This document shows, in pieces, positions 23,850-32,209 of a DNA stretch of 43,154 bases; position 1 is the first letter of the stretch, and every line of letters starts with the position of its first letter. The position numbers and the translations under genes are program-made. The DNA comes from Streptomyces sp. MMG1533 (GTDB taxonomy: Bacteria; Actinomycetota; Actinomycetes; Streptomycetales; Streptomycetaceae). The stretch is taken from contig NZ_LGDG01000270.1 of NCBI RefSeq assembly GCF_001279775.1, forward strand, positions 1 through 43,154, in the 5' to 3' direction. The notes under the pieces were generated by a model, which saw nothing but the letters and a program-made list of their open reading frames with translations, did no database searches and was not told the origin of the DNA.

Positions 23850-24677
23850 TCAGTCGATCGGCTTCCGGATCTCGGAGCGGATCCGGAGGGCGGTTTCAGC
23901 GGCCGCCTCCAGGTCGACCTCGGAAGGGTCCTGCGTGTAGGCATCCGGGGTCACCTCCGCGACCACGGCCGCCGTGTTGCCGTCCGCCCAGGCGCAGACC
24001 GGGTAGGTCATCGTCGTACCGAGCCGCTGCTGGGTGACGACCTCGCAGGTGACCGTGATGTCCGAGCCGCTCGGCCGGAAGTCCTTCGGCGACACGGCGA
24101 GGGTCGCGCTCTCCGCCTGGGCGGCGCCCTCCAGCATGCTGTCGCGGTCGTCGTCGGGGTTCTTGAACCGGCCGTACATGCCCGAGACCATGAACGCGCC
24201 CTTGGTCTCGTCGCCGTCCAGGCCGTAGGTGCCGACCTTGGCGTCGACGACCTTGGCGTCCCAGGCACCATCCATCTCGTCCTCGACCTCCTGGCCCTCG
24301 GCGTCGGAGAGGTCCTCGGTCAGCCGGTAACGGTCGTCCAGCAGCGTCTTCGGCAGGGTCAGGGCGTACTCGGACGCCGGGTAACCGCTGTTGATCTTCA
24401 CGCCGATCCCCACCGCGATCACGGCGACGACCCCGCCCACTATGCCGAGAACGAGCCCGGCCCTGGTCTTCTTCGGGGTCGGCGGGACCCAGCCGTTGGG
24501 CTGCTGCGGGTACGGGGCGCCGTAGGGCGGCGGGGCGGACTGCTGCCCGTAGGGCTGCTGGGGGTACGGCTGCTGCGGGTGCGGCGCGCCGTACGGACCC
24601 TGCGGCGGCTGCGGGCCGTACGGGTTCTGCGGCGGCTGCGGCTGATACGGGCTCTGCGGCGGAGGGGGTGTGGACAC
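23850..24677 (-). CDS. Pro/Gln/Tyr-rich single-pass membrane protein of unknown function
   Basis: 275 aa. Residues 1-66 are low-complexity Pro-Gln-Tyr-Gly repeats (PQPPQNPYGPQ-type) facing the cytoplasm. A single helix (about 73-94, GLVLGIVGGVVAVIAVGI) follows, and an exported domain of about 180 residues with two Cys (CEVV, VCAW) that may form a disulfide. The architecture is widespread in actinobacteria; I do not recognise a specific family. It is divergent from the AurF-like gene. Confidence 0.8.
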   Translation of the reverse strand: MSTPPPPQSPYQPQPPQNPYGPQPPQGPYGAPHPQQPYPQQPYGQQSAPPPYGAPYPQQPNGWVPPTPKKTRAGLVLGIVGGVVAVIAVGIGVKINSGYPASEYALTLPKTLLDDRYRLTEDLSDAEGQEVEDEMDGAWDAKVVDAKVGTYGLDGDETKGAFMVSGMYGRFKNPDDDRDSMLEGAAQAESATLAVSPKDFRPSGSDITVTCEVVTQQRLGTTMTYPVCAWADGNTAAVVAEVTPDAYTQDPSEVDLEAAAETALRIRSEIRKPID

Positions 24678-24747
24678 GTCAGAACGTTACTGGATGCGGG
24701 GGACACACAGACGCCGGGTCAACAAGTCACGCAGAGGGGATTGACGG

Positions 24748-24761
24748 GCTTGCTGACAAGC
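24748..24761. promoter_or_regulatory. Inverted repeat inside a candidate promoter of the diiron oxygenase
   Basis: GCTTG-CTGA-CAAGC lies just after TTGACG (24741-24746), a possible -35, with CATAAG some 20 bp on. An operator for the TetR protein coded downstream is possible but not shown. Confidence 0.35.
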
Positions 24762-24816
24762 AGTCTCATAAGACGGACGACACGACGTGACCCCGGGTAA
24801 CTTAGGTGGATCAGCC

Positions 24817-25755
24817 ATGACGACCCTGACCGATGCCGACGCGCTCGACGGGCTGCGTGACGCGCTCGGCCTGCTCAAGGACCGCGAGCAGGTGGCCGAG
24901 CGGCTGCTCGCCTCTTCCGCCAGGCACTCCTTCGACCCGGACAAGGAGCTGGACTGGGACGCGCCCTTCGAGGAGGGCAAGTGGTTCTGGCCGCCGGAGC
25001 TGGTGTCGCTGTACGACACCCCGATGTGGCAGCGGATGAGCGAGGAGCAGCGGATCCTGCTGTCGCGGCACGAGGCCGCCGCGCTCGCCTCGCTCGGCAT
25101 CTGGTTCGAGCTCATCCTGATGCAGTTGCTCGTCCGGCACGTCTACGACAAGGCGGCGACGAGCGCCCACGTGCGGTACGCCCTCACCGAGATCGAGGAC
25201 GAGTGCCGCCACTCCAAGATGTTCGCCCGGCTGATCTCGCACGGCGGGACGCCCTGGTACCCGGTGAGCCGGGCCCACCAGCACCTCGGACGACTGTTCA
25301 AGACCATCTCCACCACACCGGGTTCCTTCACCGCCACGCTGCTCGGCGAGGAGGTCCTCGACTGGATGCAGCGGCTGACCTTCCCGGACGAGCGGGTGCA
25401 GACCCTGATACGCGGGGTCACCCGGATCCACGTGGTCGAGGAGGCCCGCCATGTGCGGTACGCCCGCGAGGAGCTGCGGCGCCAGATGGTGACGGCACCG
25501 AAGTGGTCGCAGGAGTTCACCCGGGTCACCTCGGGCGAGTTCGCGCGGGTGTTCTCCGTGGCGTTCGTGAATCCCGAGGTCTACACGAACGTGGGACTGG
25601 ACCGCCGGGAGGCCATGGCCCAGGTGAAGGCGAGCGGACACCGCCGGGAGGTCATGCAGACGGGGGCCAAGCGGCTGACGGACTTCCTGGACGACATCGG
25701 GGTGCTGCGGGGAGCGGGACGGCGGCTGTGGCGGTCGTCCGGGCTCCTGGCCTAG
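24817..25755 (+). CDS. AurF-type non-haem diiron N-oxygenase
   Basis: 312 aa from ATG 24817 with AGGTGGA upstream. All seven iron ligands known for AurF have counterparts: E98, E129 and H132 (EDECRH), E178 or E179 (LLGEEV), and H205, E209 and H212 (HVVEEARH). The spacing of the last three and of the ExxH pair equals that of AurF, the p-aminobenzoate N-oxygenase. It should therefore bind two irons and activate O2; the substrate is unknown. There is no electron-transfer partner nearby, and a TetR gene follows on the same strand. Confidence 0.9.
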   Translation: MTTLTDADALDGLRDALGLLKDREQVAERLLASSARHSFDPDKELDWDAPFEEGKWFWPPELVSLYDTPMWQRMSEEQRILLSRHEAAALASLGIWFELILMQLLVRHVYDKAATSAHVRYALTEIEDECRHSKMFARLISHGGTPWYPVSRAHQHLGRLFKTISTTPGSFTATLLGEEVLDWMQRLTFPDERVQTLIRGVTRIHVVEEARHVRYAREELRRQMVTAPKWSQEFTRVTSGEFARVFSVAFVNPEVYTNVGLDRREAMAQVKASGHRREVMQTGAKRLTDFLDDIGVLRGAGRRLWRSSGLLA

Positions 25756-25867
25756 CAGGACCTGTCCGGCGACAACGCCGCAGATCGGCGTGCCAGGCCC
25801 CGCGCCCGCGGCATGATCCGCCGGACGGCCCTGGTACCGGCCGGTTCGCCCGGTTACCTACGGGGGC

Positions 25868-26542
25868 ATGCCGGTTACGCTGCCCGTCATGACCCCCTCC
25901 GCCCCCACCCCCGCCTACCGCCGCCTCAGCGTCGAGGAGCGACGCACTCAGCTGCTCGACGCCGCGCTGTCCCTCTTCGCGCACCAGGTGCCCGAGGACG
26001 TGTCGCTCGACGACGTGGCGGAGGCGGCCGGGGTGTCACGGCCGCTCGTGTACCGGTACTTCCCGGGCGGCAAGCAGCAGCTGTACGAGGCCGCCCTCCG
26101 GTCCGCCGCCGAGGAACTCCAGACGTGCTTCGACGAGCCCCGCGAGGGCTCCCTCCTCCCCCGCCTCTCCCGCGCCCTGGACCGCTATCTGGCCTTCGTC
26201 GACGAGCACGACGCCGGCTTCAGCGCGCTGCTCCAGGGCGGCAGCGTCGTCGAGACGTCCCGTACGACGGCCATAGTGGACGGCGTACGGCGGGCCGCCG
26301 CCGAGCACATCATGCGGCACCTGGAGGTCACGGAGCCCGGCCCCCGGCTGCGGATGACCGTCCGCATGTGGATCACGGCCGTCGAAGCGGCCTCCCTCAT
26401 CTGGCTGGACGAGGACAAGCAGCCGCCCGCCGGCGAACTGCGGGACTGGCTGGTGGAGCAGTTCGTGGCGGTCCTGTCGGTGACGGCGCGGCGCGACCCG
26501 CAGACCGAGGCCCTGGTGGAGGCCCTCGCCGCCGATGGCTGA
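25868..26542 (+). CDS. TetR-family transcriptional regulator
   Basis: 224 aa. An N-terminal helix-turn-helix covers residues about 20-78 (RRTQLLDAALSLF, then LDDVAEAAGVSRPLVYRYFPGGKQQLYEAAL), and an all-alpha ligand domain follows. The start is either 25868 or the ATG at 25889. The gene is 112 bp after the AurF-like gene in the same direction, so it may regulate that gene and itself. The conserved HTH is intact; the ligand is unknown. Confidence 0.93.
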   Translation: MPVTLPVMTPSAPTPAYRRLSVEERRTQLLDAALSLFAHQVPEDVSLDDVAEAAGVSRPLVYRYFPGGKQQLYEAALRSAAEELQTCFDEPREGSLLPRLSRALDRYLAFVDEHDAGFSALLQGGSVVETSRTTAIVDGVRRAAAEHIMRHLEVTEPGPRLRMTVRMWITAVEAASLIWLDEDKQPPAGELRDWLVEQFVAVLSVTARRDPQTEALVEALAADG

Positions 26543-26572
26543 GGCCCGCGGCGGATGGCCGACACTGGTGCC

Positions 26573-26872
26573 GTGAAGAGCGAAGACACCCCCTTCGAGG
26601 GCGGCCCCATGGACGGGCGCGTCCTGCCCGTCCTGCTCGGCGCCACCGGGCACCCGCCCAAGACCTACCGCATCCCCGTCCCGGACGCCGCCGGCGGTCC
26701 GCCCACCGTGCTGGTCTACCGCCGGGTCCCGCGCGCCCACAGCAAGCGGCTCGGGCTCCACCAGGGGTGGAAGTACGAGTACGACCCCACCGGACAGGCC
26801 GGCCGACGCAAGTGGCCCTGGTCCAAGCCGGACGCCACGCCGGGCGGCAAGCCGGACGCCACCGACGGGTGA
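26573..26872 (+). CDS. Small conserved Streptomyces protein of unknown function
   Basis: 99 aa from GTG 26573. It contains FEGGPMDGRVLPVLLGATGHPP, IPVPDAAGGPPTVLVYRR and GWKYEYDP, a soluble beta-rich pattern seen in streptomycete hypothetical proteins. The C-terminus repeats KPDAT. There is no signal or helix. It is 30 bp behind the TetR gene and could be cotranscribed with it. The function is unknown. Confidence 0.75.
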   Translation: MKSEDTPFEGGPMDGRVLPVLLGATGHPPKTYRIPVPDAAGGPPTVLVYRRVPRAHSKRLGLHQGWKYEYDPTGQAGRRKWPWSKPDATPGGKPDATDG

Positions 26873-26975
26873 CCCCGTTGCGCCGAACCGCGCACACTCG
26901 GCGCGCGGACCCGGCACACACGTCCCATGCTCGCGGTGCGGAGCGGAAGGGCTGCCCCGCACCGGAGGTGATGAC

Positions 26976-28106
26976 GTGTCAGGAAGGCTTCTGCGTCTCG
27001 TCTGTACGGCGGCGACGGCGGCATTGGCAGCCGGAACCGCTCTGGCACCCCTGCCGGCAGCAGCGGTACCCGAGCCACGGGAGCCCGGCCGGGAGTCTGT
27101 CGCCGAGCTCCTGACGGACCTTCAGCGGCTGTACCAGGAGGCCGAGAAGGCGACCGAGACGTACAACGCCACCGAGGAAGAGCTGAAGGAACGGCGCACC
27201 GAGGTGAGGCGCCTGGACACCGAGCTGTCCCGGGCCCGGCTCTCGCTGCACGACAGCCGGGGTGCGGCCGGCCTGCTGGCCCGGCAGCAGTACCAGAACA
27301 GCACCGACATCTCCCCGTACGTACGCCTGCTCCTCGCCCGCGACCCCCAGCACGCCCTCGACCAGGGCCATGTGATCGGCCAGTTGGCGCGCGAGCGCGC
27401 CGAGACGGTGGGCCGCCTGACCGGCAGCGAGAAGAAGGCCGACGACCTGGCCCGCGAGGCCCGCAAGGCCCTGGACGGCCAACTCACCCTCGCCGCCCGC
27501 CAGAAGAAGGAGCGGGACGCCGTACAGAAGCGCCTGAAGGACGTGGAGGAACTCCTCGCCTCCCTCACCGCCGAACAGCTCACCGCCCTGGCCGAGTTCG
27601 AGGAGCAGGACATCGCCGAGGCCCAGGACGAGCTCATGACCTCCGGCGCCCTCAGCAGCGAACGCAAGCCGTCACGCGAGGGCGACCGGGCGCTGCGATA
27701 CGCCGTACGGCAACTGGGGAAGCCGTACGAATGGGGCGCCGAGGGTCCGAAGACGTACGACTGCTCGGGCCTGACGTCTCAGGCCTGGGGCCAGGCGGGG
27801 ACGCCGATCCCCCGCACCAGCCAGGAACAGTGGGCCGAGCTCCCGAGGATCCCCCTCGACGAGCTGCGACCGGGTGACCTGGTGATCTACTTCCCCGAGG
27901 CGACACACGTGGCGATGTACAGGGGTGAGGGCAAGGTGGTCGAGGCCCCGCGAACCGGCGAGAAGATCAAGGTCTCGCCGATCGCGTCGTACCCCATCCT
28001 GGGAGCCGTGCGTCCGGATGGCCCACCCGAAGGGGCGCGGGGAACTGCGCGACAAGCCACGGACACCCCGCAGCCGCCGGCTCCCCGCGGCCCCTACGCC
28101 GACTAG
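26976..28106 (+). CDS. Secreted NlpC/P60 peptidoglycan endopeptidase with coiled coil
   Basis: 376 aa from a GTG with GGAGGTGAT upstream, nearly a perfect anti-Shine-Dalgarno match. A signal peptide runs to about residue 31. A long helical coiled coil (about 40-220, rich in Glu/Arg/Leu) is followed by NlpC/P60 (about 235-345) with C263 (YDCSGL) and H311 (EATHVAMY). It cleaves stem-peptide bonds; the coiled coil probably restrains it, as in RipA-like enzymes. The last 30 residues are Pro-rich. A hairpin follows the stop. Confidence 0.94.
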   Translation: MSGRLLRLVCTAATAALAAGTALAPLPAAAVPEPREPGRESVAELLTDLQRLYQEAEKATETYNATEEELKERRTEVRRLDTELSRARLSLHDSRGAAGLLARQQYQNSTDISPYVRLLLARDPQHALDQGHVIGQLARERAETVGRLTGSEKKADDLAREARKALDGQLTLAARQKKERDAVQKRLKDVEELLASLTAEQLTALAEFEEQDIAEAQDELMTSGALSSERKPSREGDRALRYAVRQLGKPYEWGAEGPKTYDCSGLTSQAWGQAGTPIPRTSQEQWAELPRIPLDELRPGDLVIYFPEATHVAMYRGEGKVVEAPRTGEKIKVSPIASYPILGAVRPDGPPEGARGTARQATDTPQPPAPRGPYAD

Positions 28107-28108
28107 GA

Positions 28109-28125
28109 CCTGTCCGGCGGACAGG
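28109..28125. terminator. Short hairpin after the NlpC/P60 gene
   Basis: CCTGTCC-GGC-GGACAGG, a perfect 7-bp stem with a 3-nt loop, starts 2 bp after the stop in a convergent gap. The segment AGGACCTGTCCGGCG also occurs after the AurF-like gene (25758-25772, where the right arm is lost). Confidence 0.55.
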
Positions 28126-28156
28126 GGGGCGTGCGGTGGGCGCGTCGAGTGTGCCC

Positions 28157-28828
28157 CTAGGGCAGGCCGATCAGGCCCCAGCCGCGGACGGCGGTTTCCG
28201 TCACCACGTCGCCCCATTCGCGGATGAGCGTGGTGAACTCCCTAAAGGTGTCCGGGCGTCCGGCCCAGCCCTCGCACTCCGCGGCGAAGGGTCCGCGCAG
28301 CTCCTCCAGGCGCGGCGCGGCCCGCTGCCAGGCCCGGGCTTTGCCGGGTGCCGCCTCCGGCGGGCAGACGAGGAGCAGGCGGGGTCGCCATCGGTCGGTG
28401 ACCGGCGGGAAGAAGCCCCCGCCGGCGGTCGGCGTGGGGTCCTCGGCCGGATCCTCGGCCCGTTCCTCGGCCGGATCCTCGTCCCGTTCCTCGGCCGGAT
28501 CCTCGTCCCAGATGAGGCCGTTCAAGAAGCGGTCCATTGCGTTGCGCAGTGATGCGTCGACGAGCACCCGCATATCGGCCCAGGCGTCGCCCGCGTGGGA
28601 GTGCGGCTTGTAGGAGCCGCTGGTGCTGAAGAAGCGGTACTCGGCGCACCACGCCGGATCCTGGTCCGGGGGCCACACCCAGCCGTCGGCCAAGCCGTAC
28701 GTGCCGTAGTACGTGTCGTCGAGACCCGTCGGCCGGATCGCTTCGTCCAGTACTCGGGTGCGATCCTCGACGGGGATCTCGCGCAGCCGCCCCCAGTCGG
28801 CCATACGCAGGTTGAGGTCCAGTCCCAT
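28157..28828 (-). CDS. Unknown protein with acidic octapeptide repeats
   Basis: 223 aa from ATG 28828 (MGLDLNLRMADW...). The N-terminal 110 residues have aromatic-rich segments (YYGTYGLADGWVWPPD) without a family that I recognise. Residues about 111-134 repeat AEERDEDP, coded by 24-bp repeats. The C-terminal part has GWAGRPDTFREF. There is no signal or membrane helix. It looks like a cytosolic, perhaps immunity-type, protein; this is a guess. It is convergent with the NlpC/P60 gene. Confidence 0.7.
   Translation of the reverse strand: MGLDLNLRMADWGRLREIPVEDRTRVLDEAIRPTGLDDTYYGTYGLADGWVWPPDQDPAWCAEYRFFSTSGSYKPHSHAGDAWADMRVLVDASLRNAMDRFLNGLIWDEDPAEERDEDPAEERAEDPAEDPTPTAGGGFFPPVTDRWRPRLLLVCPPEAAPGKARAWQRAAPRLEELRGPFAAECEGWAGRPDTFREFTTLIREWGDVVTETAVRGWGLIGLP
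28449..28496. repeat. 24-bp in-frame repeats in the unknown acidic protein
   Basis: GGATCCTCGKCCCGTTCCTCGGCC occurs at 28449 and 28473 with one difference, and a partial copy continues at 28497. It codes the AEER(D/A)EDP octapeptide on the minus strand. Confidence 0.9.
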
Positions 28829-29437
28829 GGCGGCAGCGTATGCGGGGCCGCCGTGGCAGCTGGGGCCGGCGACATGAAGCGCATCGTCTGGCTCACGTCC
28901 TGCTCCCCGTGCCCGCAGGGCTGGCTGGCGGTTACGAGCGCGGTTTCGGCCGCCGTTGCGCGGCTGGTGCGGGTGGGTGGTTGCCGGGCGTTCTGGTCGT
29001 TGCTGTCGGTCTCTTGGCGGCCGTCGGTTTGACGGGTCCGCGCTGCTTGCGCGGGCTTCGCCCTCCTGCTCGCGGTGGTCACGACGCTTCCCACGCACCG
29101 GGTGCGGGGGGTCTGCGCGGCGGTCGGCCACGCCGGCGCGAAGGTGCCGGCTCGCCGGACGCCGCACTCGTGGGCCCGGGGTAGTGCGATCGCCGCCGTG
29201 GCCGGAACCGTGCGGATGCCCGGCCCCGGCCGGCCCACGGCATCGCCCGCTCGCCCGCTCGCCCGCTCGCAGCGACGGTGGCGGGCTCAGGAGTGCGGGC
29301 GGCCGTGCGCCCGGACCTTGGCGCCGTCATACCGAGGTACGAGGCCCGAGTTGGCACCCAGGTGTGACGCGCCCTCCCGAACCGTGCTTCTAGCGTCACC
29401 GCGTCCCGACCATCGACCGGTTTCGTACGGAGCATGC
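28829..29437. other. Gene-poor interval (609 bp)
   Basis: Several overlapping frames are open, but none has a ribosome site, a known domain or consistent codon pattern. A CGCCCGCTCGCC-type short repeat lies near 29245-29270. The right end probably holds the promoter of the methyltransferase gene. It may include decayed coding sequence. Confidence 0.5.
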
Positions 29438-30136
29438 ATGCACCCGCAGATCGACTTCGACCACATCAGCAGCCTCTACCGCACCTACGCCGACGACCTC
29501 GACCGGGTCCGCGAGAAGCAGCGGAAACTGCTCGCGCCACCGACCTCGATGAAGGCCCAACTCGACGACATCGAGGCGGAGATCACCTACCTTCTCCTGC
29601 GCGACACCCGCCCCGAGACCGTCGTGGAGATCGGCACCTTCCACGGCTGGTCCACCATCTGGATACTCCACGCACTGCGGGACAACGGCACCGGGCACCT
29701 CTACTCGTACGACATGGTGGACCACGTCGTACGGAACGTCCCGGACCATCTCTCGGCCGGCCGCTGGACCTTCACCCAGGGAGACGCCCGGGAGAACCTG
29801 GAGAAGATCCCCGACACTGCGGACTTCCTCTTCATCGACGCGGCCCACTCCGCACGGTTCGCCCGCTGGTACATCCAGCGCCTCTTCCCGCGCATGACTG
29901 CGGGCATCCCGGTCTGCGTCCACGACGTCTTCCACGGCCGCAGGGCGATGCCGTTCAGCGAGGGTGCGGTGGTGCTGCGCTGGCTGGCCGAACGGGACAA
30001 CGCCTACTTCACGCCCTCCCGGGCCCACGCGCCGGAGATCCACGACCGGCTGAAGGACGTGAAGCGCAGCCTGGCCCTGGGCCTGCCTCTCCGGGAGAGC
30101 TCCCACAACCCCATGATCTTCTTCAATCTGCAGTGA
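29438..30136 (+). CDS. Class I SAM-dependent methyltransferase
   Basis: 232 aa from ATG 29438 (GTACGGAG upstream). VVEIGTFHGWST (about 63-74) is the SAM-binding motif I. LYSYDMVDH, FTQGDA and DFLFIDAAHS give the acidic and post motifs of the Methyltransf_24 (O-methyltransferase-like, CmcI-like) class. The N-terminal 60 residues are helical and hydrophilic. The substrate is unknown and no biosynthetic genes adjoin it. It is convergent with the flavoprotein gene. Confidence 0.87.
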   Translation: MHPQIDFDHISSLYRTYADDLDRVREKQRKLLAPPTSMKAQLDDIEAEITYLLLRDTRPETVVEIGTFHGWSTIWILHALRDNGTGHLYSYDMVDHVVRNVPDHLSAGRWTFTQGDARENLEKIPDTADFLFIDAAHSARFARWYIQRLFPRMTAGIPVCVHDVFHGRRAMPFSEGAVVLRWLAERDNAYFTPSRAHAPEIHDRLKDVKRSLALGLPLRESSHNPMIFFNLQ

Positions 30137-30210
30137 TCGCCGGTCCGGCCCGGGGTCATGCCTCAGAGCATGGCCGGCATGGTGGACCAAGCCTGTGCCA
30201 TGCGCCGGGC

Positions 30211-30244
30211 CAGGTGGGCCAGGTGGGCCAGGTGGGCCCACCTG
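30211..30244. repeat. Three 9-bp repeats running into a hairpin
   Basis: CAGGTGGGC at 30211, 30220 and 30229; the last one forms the palindrome CAGGTGGGCCCACCTG (30229-30244). It lies in the convergent gap between methyltransferase and flavoprotein genes and may serve as a terminator. Confidence 0.7.
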
Positions 30245-30271
30245 CCATCGCCCTTGAGCCGCCGGTCAGGC

Positions 30272-31525
30272 CTAGGCCCCGGTAACGGAAGCCAGGTAAG
30301 CCCCCGTCTTCTCCGGCTCGTAGAAGAAGTTCTCGAAGTCGGCCGGATCATTGAACCCGTTGGCGAAACGATCAGCCACCGGCGGAAGCTGACCCGCCGC
30401 ACCGATGAGGTTCAGGATGTGCTCCGGCGGCGGCGCGAGCATCGCGTTCGTCCACTTGGTGACGTGCTGCGCGGTGTCCCAGTACCGGTCGAACGTGCCG
30501 CGCATCCAGTCCTCGTCGAACTCCTTGTCCCCGTGCTCGAGAATCGACGCGAGGTAGGCCGCCGCGCACTTGGACGCCGAGTTGGAGCCCTGTCCGGTGA
30601 TCGGGTCGTTGGCGACGACGACGTCGGCCACGCCGAGCACCAGACCGCCGCCGGGGAGCCGGCCGACGGGGTTGCGGACCGTGGGCGCGTAACGGCCCGC
30701 CAACGTGCCACCGGCATCCGTCAGTTCGACCTTCGAGGCCCGCGCGTGCTCCCAGGGCGTGAACTTCTCCATGAGTTCCAGGGTCAGGGAGAGGTGCTCC
30801 GCCGGGTCCTTGACGCCGTTGAAGACGTCGAGCGGGCCGCCGGGTATGCCCTCCCAGAAGAGGATGTCGGCACGGCCGGAGGTCGTGAACGTCGGCATGA
30901 TGAACAGCTCGCCGACGCCGGGGACCAGGTTGCAGCGGACCGCGTCGTAGTCCGGGTGCTCCGGACGCGGGCCCAGGCCGTGGACGTACGCCACCGCGAG
31001 GGCGCGCTGCGGCTCGCTGTAGGGGGAGCGCTCGGGGTCCCGGGCGAACATGGACACCAGCTCGCCCTTGCCCGCCGACACCAGCACCAGGTCGTACGCA
31101 CGGGCGAAGTAGTCGAGGTCGCCGACCGCCGCGCCGTGGATGACCAGCTGGCCGCCGCGCTGTGCGAACGTCTCCATCCAGCCGGCCATCTTCACCCGCT
31201 GGTCGACCGACTGCGCGTACCCGTCGAGCCTGCCCACCCAGTCGATCGCGCGTGCCGCGGGGCCCTCGCCCCACGAGCCCGGGGCGGCGACCGAGACGCC
31301 GAGTCCTTCGATCTTCGGGGCCTGGGACTCCCAGAAGTTCAGCTGGAGATCGCGCTCGTGCTGGAGTGCCGTGTGGAACATGCACTGCGTCGACATCACC
31401 CGGCCGGAACGGATCTCGTCCGCGGTCCGGTTGGACATCAGGGTGACCTCGTACCCGTGCGACTGGAGTCCGAGGGCGAGCTGGAGTCCGGACTGGCCGG
31501 CTCCGACGACGAGTATCTTCCGCAT
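30272..31525 (-). CDS. Styrene/indole-monooxygenase-like FAD protein (StyA family)
   Basis: 417 aa, the usual StyA length. The N-terminal Rossmann motif GAGQSG (residues 8-13) binds FAD. ANDPITGQGSN is the second FAD-contact region, and the late TGAYLAS end is typical. Such enzymes epoxidise styrene or indole using FADH2 from a separate StyB reductase, which is not in the window. It starts 15 bp after the stop of cvnD on the same strand, so it is probably part of the conservon operon, in the place where other conservons carry a P450. Confidence 0.9.
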   Translation of the reverse strand: MRKILVVGAGQSGLQLALGLQSHGYEVTLMSNRTADEIRSGRVMSTQCMFHTALQHERDLQLNFWESQAPKIEGLGVSVAAPGSWGEGPAARAIDWVGRLDGYAQSVDQRVKMAGWMETFAQRGGQLVIHGAAVGDLDYFARAYDLVLVSAGKGELVSMFARDPERSPYSEPQRALAVAYVHGLGPRPEHPDYDAVRCNLVPGVGELFIMPTFTTSGRADILFWEGIPGGPLDVFNGVKDPAEHLSLTLELMEKFTPWEHARASKVELTDAGGTLAGRYAPTVRNPVGRLPGGGLVLGVADVVVANDPITGQGSNSASKCAAAYLASILEHGDKEFDEDWMRGTFDRYWDTAQHVTKWTNAMLAPPPEHILNLIGAAGQLPPVADRFANGFNDPADFENFFYEPEKTGAYLASVTGA

Positions 31526-31540
31526 ACGGGTGCTGTTCTC

Positions 31541-32209
31541 CTACTCGGGTGTGACGTCCAGCGCGTGACCGACGAGGGACAGCAGGGTCTCGATGACCGA
31601 GATCCTGCGGCGCGCGTCCATGATCATGACAGGTATGTGCACGGGGATCGTCAACGCCTCCCGCACGTCCTCCGGCTCGAACCGCTCACTGCCGTCGAAG
31701 TGGTTGACCGCCACGACGTACGGCAGCCCGCAGCTCTCGAAGTAGTCGAGCGCGGGGAAGCAGTCCTTCAGCCGCCGGGTGTCGGCCATCACGACCGCGC
31801 CGATCGCTCCGCGCACCAGGTCGTCCCACATGAACCAGAACCGCTGCTGGCCCGGCGTGCCGAACAGGTAGAGCACCAGGTCGTCGTCGAGCGTGAGGCG
31901 GCCGAAGTCCATGGCCACGGTGGTGGTCAGCTTGCCGGGCGTGGCGGTGAGGTCGTCGTGCTCCTCGCTCGCCTCGGTCATCAGCGCCTCGGTCTGCAGG
32001 GGCGTGATCTCCGAGACGGCGGTGACCAGCGTGGTCTTGCCGACGCCGAAGCCGCCCGCCACGACTATCTTCGTGGCGATCGGGGCGCGGGTGCGGTCCG
32101 TCTGCCAGGGCCGCAGCGGCTCGTCCGATTCGACGAGCTCCGGTTCGACGCGCCCCGGTTCGAGACGCGGGGAGACGCCACGAGCGGCGTCAGAGACGAC
32201 GGAGTCCAC
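31541..32209 (-). CDS. cvnD: Conservon GTPase CvnD (MglA/Rab-like)
   Basis: 222 aa. Walker A GGFGVGKTT (about 52-60), switch/G3 FGTPGQQRF, and G4 NHFD in place of NKxD. The conservon GTPase is thought to cycle on CvnB/CvnC at the membrane, downstream of CvnA. A 35-residue Glu/Arg-rich N-terminal extension precedes the domain. The GTG start overlaps the cvnC end by 20 bp, showing tight coupling. Confidence 0.95.
   Translation of the reverse strand: MDSVVSDAARGVSPRLEPGRVEPELVESDEPLRPWQTDRTRAPIATKIVVAGGFGVGKTTLVTAVSEITPLQTEALMTEASEEHDDLTATPGKLTTTVAMDFGRLTLDDDLVLYLFGTPGQQRFWFMWDDLVRGAIGAVVMADTRRLKDCFPALDYFESCGLPYVVAVNHFDGSERFEPEDVREALTIPVHIPVMIMDARRRISVIETLLSLVGHALDVTPE

Noticed and set aside
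14839..25865. Shared sigma-B-type promoter motif before the phosphatase, AurF-like and TetR genes
   Set aside because: Only the phosphatase site has GGGTAC; the others (GGGTAA, GGTTAC) deviate and none has a clear -35.
26873..26975. c-di-AMP (ydaO-type) riboswitch before the NlpC/P60 gene
   Set aside because: The leader is only about 100 bp and shows no ydaO-like helices. The 225-bp lysozyme leader was also inspected without a match.
10354..31525. Secondary-metabolite cluster (ketosynthase, AurF-like, methyltransferase, StyA-like)
   Set aside because: The genes are spread over 20 kb among housekeeping genes, in mixed orientation, with no carrier protein, NRPS/PKS or transporter.
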